A DNA stretch of 64,000 nt, taken from Gymnorhina tibicen (Eukaryota > Chordata > Aves > Passeriformes > Artamidae). How positions within the stretch are numbered: position 1 is the stretch's first letter; every line of letters starts with the position of its first letter. The notes below the pieces were generated by a model. The model did no database searches. It was not told where the DNA came from and was given only the letters and a program-made list of their open reading frames with translations. A program made the position numbers and the translations under genes. Positions 50,740 to 63,667 of the stretch are shown piece after piece. The stretch spans positions 702,823 to 766,822 of the forward strand of contig VXAZ01001058.1 in the NCBI GenBank assembly GCA_013399875.1, written 5' to 3'.

Positions 50740-51120
50740 GGAGCCGAACGAAGCCCACGCAGGGCAGCGGCAGGAACCGACTGCGACGCGCGCCATCGCG
50801 GGGCCCGGCCAGGCCGGCACCGACCGGGGGGCGCCACCTCGGCCTCGCCGGACTGGTTTCCCACACGTGGGGCACGAAGTCAGCCCCGTCACTCCTGCTC
50901 ACCTTACAGGTAGAAACATGAAAAAAAAATTCCTTCCTCCTGCCAACCCAGCACAGGCAGAGTTGTTGTTACCCGAGGGAGACAAACGGGCCCTCGCGCT
51001 GTGCGGGGGCACCTCGGCCGCGACCCCTCACGCCCGTGAGGCCCTGTCTGGGCGCGGCCGCTGCCCCTGCCCCTCACGGGTCCTCGGCCGGCCGGGGTCT
51101 GGGCACCCGTGAGCAGCACT
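50740..51120. promoter_or_regulatory. CpG island with downstream splice donors, possible promoter
   Basis: CpG-dense DNA in two blocks (about 50740-50880 and 50985-51115), with a NotI site at 51054-51061. On the plus strand, strong donors follow at 51276 (GTGAG/GTAAGC) and 51475 (GGCAAG/GTGAGC). On the minus strand a donor (TGTAAG/GTGAGC) lies at about 50898-50903. This fits a promoter, possibly bidirectional, of an unannotated transcript. Frames are open on both strands and no protein is recognised. Confidence 0.6.
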
Positions 51121-52397
51121 GAGGGGCTCAGGGCTGAGGGAGATGGTGCCAGGGGTGTGAGATGAGCTCCTCTGGTGCAGGTCCTGCTCACCTGGAGCAC
51201 CTGGACCGAGCTGCGGATCCATGAGGGGAGGCAGAGACATGGCGGGCTGGGCGAGGACTCGGGCAGAGGTGTGAGGTAAGCTGGGATCTCCATAGGGACG
51301 CTGGGCTGGGAGCTGGAAACATCCCATTCCCTTGGGAGGAGTGGTGCAGGTGGGGGCTGCACCTCACACCCGAGTGTGAGGAGGGAGGAAGTCCTGGAGC
51401 AGGGGTGGGGGCATCCCTGGGGCTCCCTGTGAGTACCTGCCCGGCTTGGCTGGGGCCTGAAGGAGGCTGGCAAGGTGAGCGGCCCATGGCGCCGGGCAAG
51501 GAGCAGAGTTTGAACAGTGAGCAGGCTTTGCAGAGAAGGAAAACTAGACCAGGCTGCCAGGAGCAGCTGCTCTTAACAATGCTGAGAAAATGACTGCACT
51601 CCTTCTGCATATGTATGGCTGTGCTTGCATTGGGGTTTGAACCGACAGTGGGTTTTGTTTGAGGCATAGCCCTCAAAACAACCAGCATCACACTGAATAT
51701 CAGATTTATCCCAATTCTGATTTTGTAGAGTTGTTTCTATTTGCTGTTGGAGTTGTGTGCTAAAGAATAGCCATAGCACAACCTAAATGTACATTTCACT
51801 TACCTGTTTAACAGATCGTGAAATAACACAGGCCACACCACATAAGATTTCTGCTCGTATTAGGCTAGACTTTTTGTTCCGTCATTATAAAAACCTATAT
51901 ACAGTGGTAGATCTATCTATGGCGTAATACAAACTGTTCATTGTAAATTTGTGAGGAAGTCTGTAAGGAGGATCCAACTTTATCCCAGTGAAACCGACGA
52001 AACAAACGGAGCTGATGCCTTGCACTGAGGTGACCGAGGCTGGAAGATACGAGTGCACAGGTAGCACTGCTGCTTTGTACACAGAGGTCAAGAATGTCAC
52101 ATCTGTGGCACTGCCGGTCTCTCAAAGGAACCCTTCAAAGGCTAAAGGAAGGGGAGAGAGCTGGCTACAAGCATTTGTTCCTCCTTGGCCTTTTATTAGT
52201 TTCCTTATTAACAGAATACTCTGTCCCATTCCTGGATTTTTTAGTCTGCCTTCCTCCTTTTCATTTCAGTGGTTTTGCTGAAGTTACCATTCACTTCAAA
52301 TATCACATGTAGCTGACATTGATTTCTAACTATCAGTGCAGTAAAATTTAAATGAAGGTGAAAGAGCTTTGACTGGGAAGAGGAACCATGACATTTA
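51121..52397. other. Noncoding stretch
   Basis: GC-moderate to 51560, then AT-rich. It includes the two plus-strand donor-like sites noted for the adjacent CpG island. No recognisable coding sequence. Confidence 0.5.
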
Positions 52398-52730
52398 TCA
52401 TAGATGCATAGAATGGTTTGGGTTGGAAGGGACCCTAAAGCCCATCCACTGCCACCCCTGCCACGGGCAGGGACACCTTCCACTGTCCCAGGCTGCTCCA
52501 AGCCCCAGTGTCCAGCCTGGCCTTGGGCACTGCCAGGGATCCAGGGGCAGCCACAGCTGCTCTGGGCACCCTGTGCCAGGGCCTGCCCACCCTCATAGGG
52601 AAGAATTCCTTCATAATATCTAATCTAAATCTACCCTCTTTCAGTTTAAAACCATTATGCTTCATTCTGTCACTACCCTCATTTTCTGAAAGACTGATTA
52701 CCTCCTCTTCTCAGCCACAGTGGTGCTGAT
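52398..52730 (-). mobile_element. CR1 LINE 3' end (avian, relatively young)
   Basis: Same orientation and same 3' block as the copy at 49591, but longer at its 5' side, reaching through CTACCCTCTTTCAGTTTAAAACC and then a more diverged part to about 52730. It differs from the other copy by scattered substitutions and an insertion after AAGCCCC (AGTG). No reverse-transcriptase frame remains. Confidence 0.96.
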
Positions 52731-54039
52731 CCCTAGAAATCCATGATGTATTCTTCTGACAGAAGGAATTAGATTTATCTGATCTCTGTTGCAAAAACGT
52801 ATGGGAAATCGGTTTTCTTTCAGCACGGTATTTTTTAGCAGTGTAACTGTTGACTGAGGCAGATCTCGCATCATAAAGAAAAAGATAAAAAATTAACTTC
52901 TTGCAGAGTAGCAGACTTTTTTCACATCCTTAAACTCAAGTATTTAACTATTAAAGTGAACTGTTTTGCTAATAATTTTTCTTCCACAAAATCCAAGAAC
53001 ACACTTTCAAAAAAGAGCAAATCTTCCACAGTACATAGATTGTTGATCCTGCTTTTGTATTGGGGGATAGATTTGGAATATCTTTTTTTCTCCAGAAATT
53101 CATTGTGCTGGAATAGACTTCTGAGACATAATTAAAGGTAATAGCTTCAAATGCACTGAAACTCCTAAGTGTTTGCTGCATACTCTTAGTTATCCATAAT
53201 TGAATACGCAGTTAAGATTTCAGTCAATTTGTCTGGAGGTATTTCAGTTCATTGGCTTTACAAAATCTCCTGGGCTCATCAGGAGCTGCTGCACACCTCC
53301 CCTCATCCCTTTCATTTTCCAGTTAATGCTCCAGCCTATTTCCATGCAAAGGGCTGTTGCTGGAGACATGAACAAAGTGCATCTTGGTTTACTTGCATAC
53401 ATTTACATCCCAATGAAAACCATCATGCTGAAAACATCTGAGTTAATTTTAGGCATTAAATTCAGCAGGAATATTCATATGAGTAAATATTTTCACAATT
53501 GCTTCTGTCCCAGACGACAGACATGAAATGAAATCTGAAGCCTAACACACTTTAGTTTGTGAATATAAATTTCATAGGAGACCTTGGTTTTTTCCCTCTT
53601 TGCTTTTAAAAGAATAGTTCAAATGATCAGATTTATTAAAGGGAATCTATCAAGGCTTAATTTATGAATTGATAAGGTAACAATATAAAAAATCAAATCC
53701 ATGCTTCCTTTCTGTTGTTAATCTATGGTTTTCTGTAAGACTGACGTTGATCCTGTGTAAAATACTGGTTTCCATTTGGACTGGGCAAAGAAACAGCATC
53801 AATTTCTGACATTTAATTTCTTTTTTTGTTCTTTCTAATGAGCTAGAAAATGTAGCAATGTGACTTTTATTACTATTCTTTCTTACATGCCTCTGGTTTT
53901 CTCTTGTAGACCATAAGAGGTTTTTGCATGTCTTAGGCTGAGTGAATGTGTAGGTTCTTCAGGTGAAAAAATATTGCATATTGGAGTCTGCATATGGAGT
54001 AATACAGGTATTTGTCCTGATGCCCACTGTCTGTATTTT
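52731..54039. other. Noncoding stretch
   Basis: AT-rich. A strong acceptor-like tract ending TTTTCTCTTGTAG occurs at 53909 with only a fair donor (GTGAAA) at 53963. No gene recognised. Confidence 0.5.
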
Positions 54040-54081
54040 AAAAAGTGAAAATTGTTATTTAAAAAGTGAGATTGTTATTGT
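54040..54081. repeat. Two-copy 21-bp tandem repeat
   Basis: AAAAAGTGAAAATTGTTATTT is followed by a near copy (AAAAAGTGAGATTGTTATTG). A short local duplication. Confidence 0.85.
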
Positions 54082-57000
54082 CAGTGTCCATGCAGAGATG
54101 TAGGTTTGAAAGTAATGGAGTTAAAGGCTGTGGAATTCAAGCTCTTTTCTTTCTTTTGAAAGTTCACATGATTGATGTAGATTATACTATAATTAGTCCA
54201 AGAGGTGCAGATGCAGAATTCTATGGAATTTATTGGATGACAGTTAAACCAGCCTCAGTGTGCCCTTTTGCCTTGCGGCCCAGCCTCCTTCCCAGGCTTT
54301 TGTTACTTTGCCATCGCGAAGCGGGAGTCATCTGCTTTCTGCAGCTTTTTGGTTGAAGTGATCTTTTCATGTTAAATCAAATGAAAAGTATTCAACACTT
54401 AACTGTTGTTGCTGTTTTGTTACCTGAAGCATTTGTCTGACAAAAAACATAATCACTGCAATATCCCATAAGGCTTCCTCCCATTATCAGATTGACAGCA
54501 GCGTGCTGTTTTGATTCAGATTAGTGGCTCATGATGGCTGCTGTTAAAACTTCTGCTTTCCCTGAAAACTGTATTTCAATTACCTTCTTTTTTGTGAGAA
54601 GGTGAAGGAGCTGGTCCTTCACAGAAGTTACCTAGTAATTTTGCAGTGAAGAGCTCCTGTGTTTCAAAGACAGCATAATTCAAGTGAGCTGAATAAACCT
54701 TGCAAAATTAGGATGTATTTATTGACCAAAGAGGTTTCCTTGAAGTCTTCACCTGGCACGAAGCAACACAAGTGAAAAACTGGCTAGGAACCCCTCTCTC
54801 CTTCTGCTGGCTGCACGGAGCTGCCCCAAGGCCTGCAGCAGTGTCCCCCCAGCCCTCAGCACTGCTCCTTAATTAGCTCTGCTTCTGTCTGACCTCACTT
54901 CAGCCTTCCCTGCACACATTCCATGACGTGCACCGTGGTTCTGGCAATCTTCCCACCACACCTTCCTGAGGTTTGATTGGGATGGAAAGGAACACCAGGC
55001 CAAGCGACTGGGCAGAGCAGACCAAGCAGAAATGTGAATTATAATCTGCTTTTATAGTTGAATATTCCCAGTTTCTGCTGTACTAGTTGGAATTGTTTTG
55101 TACAATTAACGGAGCTGTGCTGATTTACCAGTGTGATAGTCCTGCATATAGTGGAACTATCAATTCAGAGCTTGATCGATTTCGCCAAACATTAAGAAAA
55201 CAAGAGGTGAAAAGACTGCTTCCTCTCTTACCTCAATTTATCATACTTTCAGCAAACATCAGTTTAAAAAATAAATTTGCACATGTGCTGAAATCACTGG
55301 CACAGAGAAAGATAAAATGGAAGCAAACTGCAGCAAAGACACTTCAGTGTCTTTTTCTGGTGACCACCATGGCAGTAGGGATAATGCCCTGGAGTTAATT
55401 GTCCTGGGAGGCCACGTGGCACTCTCTAAAGTGTCCAGCACTAGAGGACCACAAGAATATCTGCCATGAATGACCTGTATGTCTTACCTTGGAGCAAGTA
55501 GATGTATTAGCCAACTTCTTTGTCTTTATAATTTTAATATACAGTAAGATCCTTGAGACTAATTGATAAAAGATGTCAAGAAAGGGTTTATCCATGAGCT
55601 AATTGTGAAAATAACAAGAGAAAATAAGTTAGTTTTTGTTTTATTCTTTATACCCTAGGCAGCAACCATCTCCCCAGACTAACCTAGAACTCTTTAAAGC
55701 AAAGGATGATCATATTACATTAAAAAAAAAAAATAGTTTCTCCATAGGCTTTTTTAAAAATTCAGAACAGTCAAACTGCTGGAGCCTTCCCTTTATTTCG
55801 TGCAGTGTCTGAAGCCATGTGCTCACAGTATCCCCAGGGCAATAACTGAAGCCACATGTTTGTTCTGGTGCAGGTTTCAGTATCAGGAGAGGAAAGCAGG
55901 GCTGGCTGGTAGAGTTGAGCAGAAATTGTCTGTGTGTGCTAACATCTGGGTTGGATTTTCGGCAAATGAGTGCCAATAGGGTGAGTGACAACAAAGGCAG
56001 CAGCTCTCTGAGTGCAGGAAATGTCTGAGAAAGGATGCTCAGGTATTATGTGGCAGTAGGAGTACAAGTAACTCCATCCAGTTACCTTAACAGATCCTGG
56101 GATATGAGAACCTCAACCAGGCTCTAAAAATTACTTAATATGAATAAAATATTTATTTCTTCCTTGTATAATGGATGAGCTACCTTAAAACAGTGGCATG
56201 TGAATAAACCCCTCTAGCTCAACAGCAAAATGCTCAAGTTGTCATCACATTTCTGCATATGAGACATGACTGAATCAGTTCTGCTTAATTCAACTGGAAT
56301 AATAAAATCAGGAGACCTGAGGATTTCAGTTACCCCCAGGAAGGCACCCCAGCATATTCAGAACTATTCACTATGGTATAACACTCCAGCTTAGGCCTAA
56401 ATTATCACATAAGTGTGATTTGGGCTGTTGTCCTCAGAGATGGTCCCCAACCACTTTTCTGCAGGATGTTAAGTACCTGATGCGTTGTGTGAATAAAAGA
56501 AAGGGACATTGAACTATACTTTAGTACCTGGCAGTGGAACTGAGTAGCACCAAGTCTAGATCCTGTACTAATGCAAATAGTAATCAAAGACATGGCCTGG
56601 GAAATATTTCTAGTTACTATTTTTAGTGAATATTTTGATACCAAGATTAGAGAGGAAATTACTTCTTTTTAACTGTCCAGCAAGCACAGATTAAACAATT
56701 GAATAAAAAAGCAGTACATGGTTATCAGCAACTCCAGCTTAAATAGATTTAGGCCTGAGATCTGATTTGTTAATTCTGAGGCCAAGGCCATCTACTAATT
56801 TTTTTTTTCAATAAGCATTTCGGTCAGGTTTTAGTCAGCAAGAAGTTAGTTCAGTTTAAGTTTATACCTGTCTTGTTTCCGCAGTTTCCTTGACTTCTAC
56901 TCAACTTGTGGGAATTTTGATTTAGAGACCAGTCCAATAACTAAATATCAACAACTGATGAGAAAATGCTTCTCTGTGCACTGCATAAAGGCATCATAAC

Positions 57001-57292
57001 TCACACCCATTCTTCATTAATATGCAGTTATACAATTTATATACCACTTTAGTCATTAGCATATAAATGCCCACCAATATACTGCATTCCCAGAGCAAAA
57101 ATATACCAGTGTGAGGAAAGGAAAAGCTACCACAAAATGCCCAGTATTTTTATCTCTATAGCTGCTTCAGTGAATAATAACGCCAGAGAGTCAAACTGTT
57201 AGCAGGCAAGAAGAAGTCTCTTCACTGGATTTGTAGTGGGCCTGGATAGATTGGAAATCTGATTTGCTAGAGAAGTAGGAAATTATTGTTTG
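54082..57292. other. Noncoding stretch
   Basis: AT-rich unique DNA with poly-A near 55722 and scattered short frames. Nothing recognised. Confidence 0.5.
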
Positions 57293-57350
57293 TTTAAAAC
57301 TTGCTTAAAACTTAAAACTTACAAAATGTAAGTCTGCTTAAAACTTAAAA
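57293..57350. repeat. TTAAAACTT-rich short repeat cluster
   Basis: GCTTAAAACTTAAAA occurs at 57303 and 57336 (33 bp apart), with a further partial copy (TTTAAAACTT) starting at 57292-57293. It looks like replication slippage in AT-rich DNA. Confidence 0.8.
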
Positions 57351-60300
57351 ATAGGATCTGGGAAACCTGGAGAGCTGTACACTTGATTAGTGGTCTAGTT
57401 CTGTCAGATGGACCTGGAGTTTTCCTTTCCAAGACTGATATATTGCATCCAGATGAAGAACACTACACCCTTGTAGATAAAAGTTTTGAATAATCAAACA
57501 AGACCCAAAATCAAATGTGCTTTGAGCACATTATTCACCAGCTTGTGCAAGCTCAGGTCTGTTTGGTCTAAACTGTTCCCATCTGGCTCAGCATAGAGTC
57601 ATCAGCTCCTCTCCAGCATGTGCTGAGGGTTTCAGCTGATTGCTGCCTTTTGTGCTGATAAGAACAGAACTCCTTCTGCCTCACGATGAACTCCAGCAGG
57701 AACATCTGGGGAAGCACAAGGTGCCTTGTTCACAGTCCTGCTGTCTCCACGTGTAGGAGTTCCAGGGATCCTTGAAGGGGACAGCTTCTCTGATAGTAGA
57801 ACTCACATTGTAACTTTACAAATGGCACTTTATTTGAATTGCAATGAAAATAGCAGCTTGCGTCCTTTTCTGCTTTAGAGATGCATTATTAGCTTCTCAA
57901 GATCACAGTTTCAGGTAGTTCAATTGTTCCTCAAGAACACTTTTTGTTTTACAAGAACAGAGCTTTTTGAGAGTCTTGTTCAAGACCTAATTAGAAAAAT
58001 TAAGTCATTTCAGGTGAACGTCAGCAGCAAAGAATCCCATAGACATTAACAGGAGTAGGATCAGCTTTGAACTAAGCTTAGGCATGATTTTTTCTTATGC
58101 CTTTGAAGACACAAATAAAATAATCTCTCTCACGTGGCTGGATTTGCTGGTTAATTATCCACAGCATCTGCAGCACAGAATCCAGTCTTGGGCCATTTAA
58201 GATTTGGCAAAAAAATACTGGCTCTGCAGTCAGAAAACTGCATCCTTGCTAAAATCACTGACATCTGGAATTGTCAAGGGCCAGGGGCTGGCCCCAGTCG
58301 GTGGACTTCCATGTGAGCAAAAATGTATTGCAAGGTGACTGCACATTCGTCACCACTTATGTCTGGGCTTTCCATTGGAATATGCTTTTGAAAATATCAA
58401 AAGTCTTCTATTTCTCACTGGAGGTGGCATCCAATATCCTGAGAAAATGTGGAGGTTTCCCTACAATAAAATAGCACAAATTCTTGTCCTTTGTATGGAG
58501 TGTGAATGGCAAAGTTCTCATTTGGAACTGTAACTCACCACAGTTTTAGGAGTGCTCAGAAATAAAATCAGAGTCTGTCCTGTGTACTTAGAGGCTGTCA
58601 CAATGTCTGTGTCAGATGGAAGTGCAAAATGGAGATATTTCTAACTGCGGTATTATTTCCCTCTCTATGGACAGATCTTTCTTCACAATTACATATGAAT
58701 ATACATAAAAGTGACAGGAACTTCTCTTTTCTGGTCATCTCTGTGAGCTGGAAGGAACACTCTGAACATACCAAATAATGTCCCAGCCATGGTTTCCTTA
58801 CTAAATGGATAAAAGGAGCAATGCTTCTCTCTGTTAAAATTTCTGTGTCATTTCTAGTAGAAATATTGTCAATGATTACTTGCCAGTCTCTAAATACTCT
58901 GAGTATTTTTCCCCTGAAATTTGGCTTTATGGTTCCTTGATATTATTCCATATTGTGCAGTGCTGTTTGGTTCATTGCTGCTCTGGCTGAGAATGCTGGA
59001 AGTGCAATGGGCCCCACTTTGTCAGTATTATCTCTGCACTCCTGTTGTTGAGATGGAGGCTTCTTGGAAAAGGATGATATTTTTCACCATTTTGGGAAGT
59101 GTTACCGATCCCTGAGGAAATGCAAACGTCCCACACTCAGTTACTTTATTCAAGTGTAATTTAAAACCGGCTCTCAAGCATAATGGGATGTTACAGCCAA
59201 TATTTATTTTTCTTTCATTAGATAAATAGTATTAAATTGCAATCCTTGAGAAAATTGTACAGACTGTATCACATTTGAATGTGTTTGAGCTTGAGTCTCG
59301 CTCAGGCAAATTCTCATCATATTCAAATAACCATCATTATGCAAATAAGAACATCCTCATTGCCAAGCAAGTTTAAAATGGATGTTTGTTTTTTATCGTG
59401 ATGAATTATCTTCCTCCTGGTAGCAGATAGCTCCATGCATCTCAGAAGAGCTGTACAGGTCCTGGTTGTTCTTCAGATTTCTTTTGCCAGTGCAAGCTGC
59501 CTTTTTTGCTAGTAAGGATGGACTTTGATTTTTCCTCTTCCCATGTATGTTGCTTGAAAAACAGCACAACCAAGCTTTTCTTATCACCAGAGGTTTTGGC
59601 TTCTTGATTGTACTGAATCTTCATGTAACAAGTAAGGTTATTCTGTGAGAGCCATTTTATTACATCACTAGTGCCTCAAGGTAAAAATTAATTATAATTT
59701 TGAAAACTTAAGTATAAAGCTGCAAAAGTCATCTTTGTGTTTTCTCTCTGATGTATATGTTGTGCAAAAGGAATGGTAGCTGCCATAAGTTATAGTGTTT
59801 AGCCCAAACATAGGATCTCTACTATCAAAATAATTTTTAATACTTAAAAAGAAATGGATTGTTGTGGAGATGACAGTGCCACAAAGATCTCTTACTCAAT
59901 TTTTTAGACTGTTACCAGATTCCTCTACAAACTGTGCAGAAAATGCCTAATTTTCAGTCCAGTTACAGATACTGCAAATGAAATGTAGTGCATCAGGTAT
60001 TTATGACAGAGGAGCAAAGTGAAACATGACTCTAGAACTAATATCTGTTGCAGGACAATTTTGCAGATGATGTTCCATTTAACTTAAGAAACACTAGTTA
60101 TATGAAATAGAAGAAATAAATTCATTAGAACCCCAACTTCTTCACATGATACAGGATTCACTACAAATTCACCAGTGCCATCTATATCTAAACCTATAAA
60201 TCCTTGGGTTCTTCTCTCAAAGAAAATGTCTACAATCTACCACGTGTTAAATGATTTGTCATTTTTGCTTCTATAATATTTAGAAGACAAAAGGTCTGCA

Positions 60301-63300
60301 GCAGAAATAATTCTTTCTGTCCTAACTTTACAAAGTTTGATTAATGCAATGAACAATAAAAAACAAAACCAATCCCCCTCATATTTGGATTAACTGCAAC
60401 CTTCCAGGCCCTTTCTGTTCTTTTCTCTTGGTTTTTCTGCCAAGCATACTGAGGATTAAGAATTCAAAATAAATAGCTGGAGAAGAAATGCTTCATTCTC
60501 TGCAGAGCCATGGGAGAACATGCAAGTGAGTTATGGGCCAGGCAGGTTTGTTATGATACCAACATTGCTCTTACTTACATTTACAGTTAATGTTATTGCT
60601 TCTGTAAATTAAAAATGCCACCAAACTACTTGAAAAAGAATTAGAATTTATAAATAGCTACTTTATGCACACTGTGTTGTTTCCAGTGCTGTTAAGCAAA
60701 TAGATTTTTCATCCTCTAGTCCAGCAGCTCACCCTATGAAGTTATGTCTGCATGCAAGTATATGCTACAGGCCAAAATCTGCTTCCATTTATATCTTTCT
60801 TTTTAAGATCACTTAAAGAAGTGGAACAGGATATTTTCTATGACCAGATTCTATCCCTGGCTATTTGTGTGTGATCCTGAAGCAACCAGCTCCTAAGCAT
60901 GGTTGATCATAAGCAGTTGTTATTGTGGGTTATTTATAAAAAGACTGATTTTTGTGTATTCTCTCATGTACATTTCAATTTCTTTGAAACTCATTCTTTC
61001 AGTAAAGTTAAATGCCCCTCAGATTCTGAATGAATGGAAGGTTTGTTTTAGAGTAGATCTTCACAGACAGGAAATCATGAGATTTAAACTACTTTTCTAA
61101 GTGCTAGGGGATAGGGGTGGTATTGACATTTAGGCTTTTTATCTTTAAAAAAACAGAACAAAACATCAGTGATAGGAGGATTCTTGTAGATACCTAATGC
61201 CAGAGGGGAAGGCCTTGGGACGGAACATTACATTTGTTGTAGCCTTTCCCAATAGCACTGACTTGGAACTCTTGTTCCCATCAACCATGGAGCAGATAAT
61301 CAAATCTGTGCTTTTAGTCTTAACACAGAGCTAAATCCTGGAGTGCTGAATTTTGCTTTGTTTGGCAAGGATCAAAGACATGCCCAAGTTTCTGTATGCA
61401 GCACGCTGCCTGGCTGCACTTTGGCTCAATTAGGAAAGAGGCCATCAGCTTTTACAGCACTCGGGGGTCACTTGGATGGAGTTAATGACGAAACAAAAGG
61501 TGCAGTAAGGCAGAGCTCTCCTCTGAGTGACTCCCGCGTCAGGGGCCAGCTCTGCTAGGAGCAGCTGAAGGGGAAGGAAAACACATCCAGTCTGCCCCAA
61601 CCCATTACTGACATGCAGTCCCAGGGACAAGGAAAAGCTGCGGCAAATGCTCTCTGGAATGAAAATATACAGATTTAAAATTCATAATTCCTTGTCCTGG
61701 GCTTGGAAAAAGAACTTAATGACAGGAAACTGTTGCAGTCTACATTTTTTTTAAATGCACAGTTGCATTTCAAAAATAAAGACAGAGTAGGATGCTGAGC
61801 AATTGTGTTATAACTCCTGTTTATACCAAATGAAACTTTAAAGGAAAAAGATACATGGAATAGCCCATCTTGCAGGAGAAGGTATGTGCATACATGTGCC
61901 ATGATATTTTGCACAAGGCAAAAATGCATAGTTACATTTTAAAAGGCAAAAAACCCCATACTGGATAAATAAAATTTGATTTTTGTTTTGCTTTATTTTT
62001 AATGAAGGAACTTGGTATTCTATTGCAAGAACCCTCTAACAGTTCGGATTTTTTATCTGGTTGGTTTTTTGTTTGGTTGGTTTTTTTAAGGTACTGACAA
62101 TTATAGAAACTTGGGGTATTTTCCAAACACTGAAAAGCAGTCCAGTATTGTTTCCACAACTGATTCTCTGGGAGTATTGATGGCGTTAAGGGAAAAGAAA
62201 CAACAACATTTTAGAAAATGTGGCTGCACCCCCTAAATGAAATAAACGAGCTATAGCCTCTTTTCATGATAGAGTTGAATTCAGCTTTGAAAATTCTGTG
62301 TATTTTCCCTTCTTTTATCAGTCGGTTGTGTTTCACCACATAGCTCTTTACAAGACAGGAACTGAGGCACCTCTCATGCTGTCACCTTTACCACTAAAAC
62401 AACTTTCTTGCACAGCTTGGGATTAAAATAATTTTTCCTTTGGCTAATATGAAGGTTGTTAATTCCTGTAACACAAGTGTTGTTTATCTAACACAGGCAA
62501 ATAATATATTTATTAATGGCAAATTTAATTGAATAGCTTAGCTGCTTAATGTGTGCAGACTGTGTCGTTTGTGTCCTTAAATGGCAAATAATTTCTTCAT
62601 TGTCATCGTTTTCACTGGGTGGAATGGATGTGTACATAACCGTTCGAGCTGTTTGCCTTGCTTCCTTTTGGGTAGGCCAATACCCCACTTTGCTCGGAAG
62701 TGCATTGCTTTCATTTCTGTCATTAACTACAGGGAGATTAGAGAGAAATCACTTTTTCCCCTGATCAGACCATTTGCAAAGTTTAGCATAATCTGAACTA
62801 CTCTGCTGTGCTCTAAACTTGACCCCAGTGATGTTTCTGGCAGTCCTTGTCTCCCAGGCTGTAACTCTGGCTGAGCACAGTGACGGCTCTTGTCCTGCAG
62901 CAGCAGAGTCACGACAGCACCACAGCACATTCCTCAGTTCAAATCTTGTACCAGGCTCACAGAGAGAGAGTACAACAAATAAATGAAAATGAAATCAGCT
63001 GCTCTTAAATAAAATAAGAATTGCAGAAGGATATAGCTTACCTTGTGAGCTCCATTTCATAATGACAGTTGGTTTATTACACCTTTTACAGACCATGTGT
63101 TTAATCAATATAAAACTCTAATAATGTAACAAGATCCTGCAATGTTTTCTGACAAGTACTTGTAAATTTTTCTGGAATACTTCTTGTTAAACAAAGATTA
63201 AATGTGGCTATTAAAAGCGGGCAATAATGTTCCAGGAAGAGAGCTTTATTTCTACACGTGAAATGGGTACTGGGAAAGGCTCTGTAAACTTAAAAAAATG

Positions 63301-63592
63301 AGGTAGTGACAGAGTAGCTATTACTTTATATAAATAGTCCAATAAGCAAAGCTGCACTTGCCTTGGACTACATGACTGTGAGATTCTCAGCAGCACAGAA
63401 AGCAAATAAAAATGGTGTTCATTCCTATATATCAGCACTTCAAGTAAAATAATCTGAATTGCATCAATTCCATGATATTAATCGATACTGTTTAATTAAA
63501 TCACCTCGACATGCATTGCTGAGGTTATTACTCACTCTGTAATGGTGGCACCAACCTGGCTATTGTCTCTTTAAGTTTCTGAGTACAAAGCA
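57351..63592. other. Noncoding AT-rich stretch
   Basis: About 6.2 kb with no recognised transposon or gene. An octamer-like pair lies at 59316-59348. A possible 20-nt micro-exon lies at 60506-60525. Remaining open frames are short. Confidence 0.5.
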
Positions 63593-63667
63593 ACTTGGAA
63601 TGATGCTGGACAAAAAAACTTGAAATGATGCAGAACATAAAAACTTGAAATGATGCCGAACATAACT
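63593..63667. repeat. 25-bp tandem repeat, three copies
   Basis: Units start ACTTGGAATGATGC (63593), ACTTGAAATGATGC (63618) and ACTTGAAATGATGC (63643) with exact 25-bp spacing. The second and third are closest to each other. No other copies were noticed in the window. Confidence 0.95.

Noticed and set aside
50708..51691. Long overlapping frames on both strands (up to 189 codons)
   Set aside because: GC-rich CpG island DNA has few stop codons, and frames are open on both strands with no recognisable protein.
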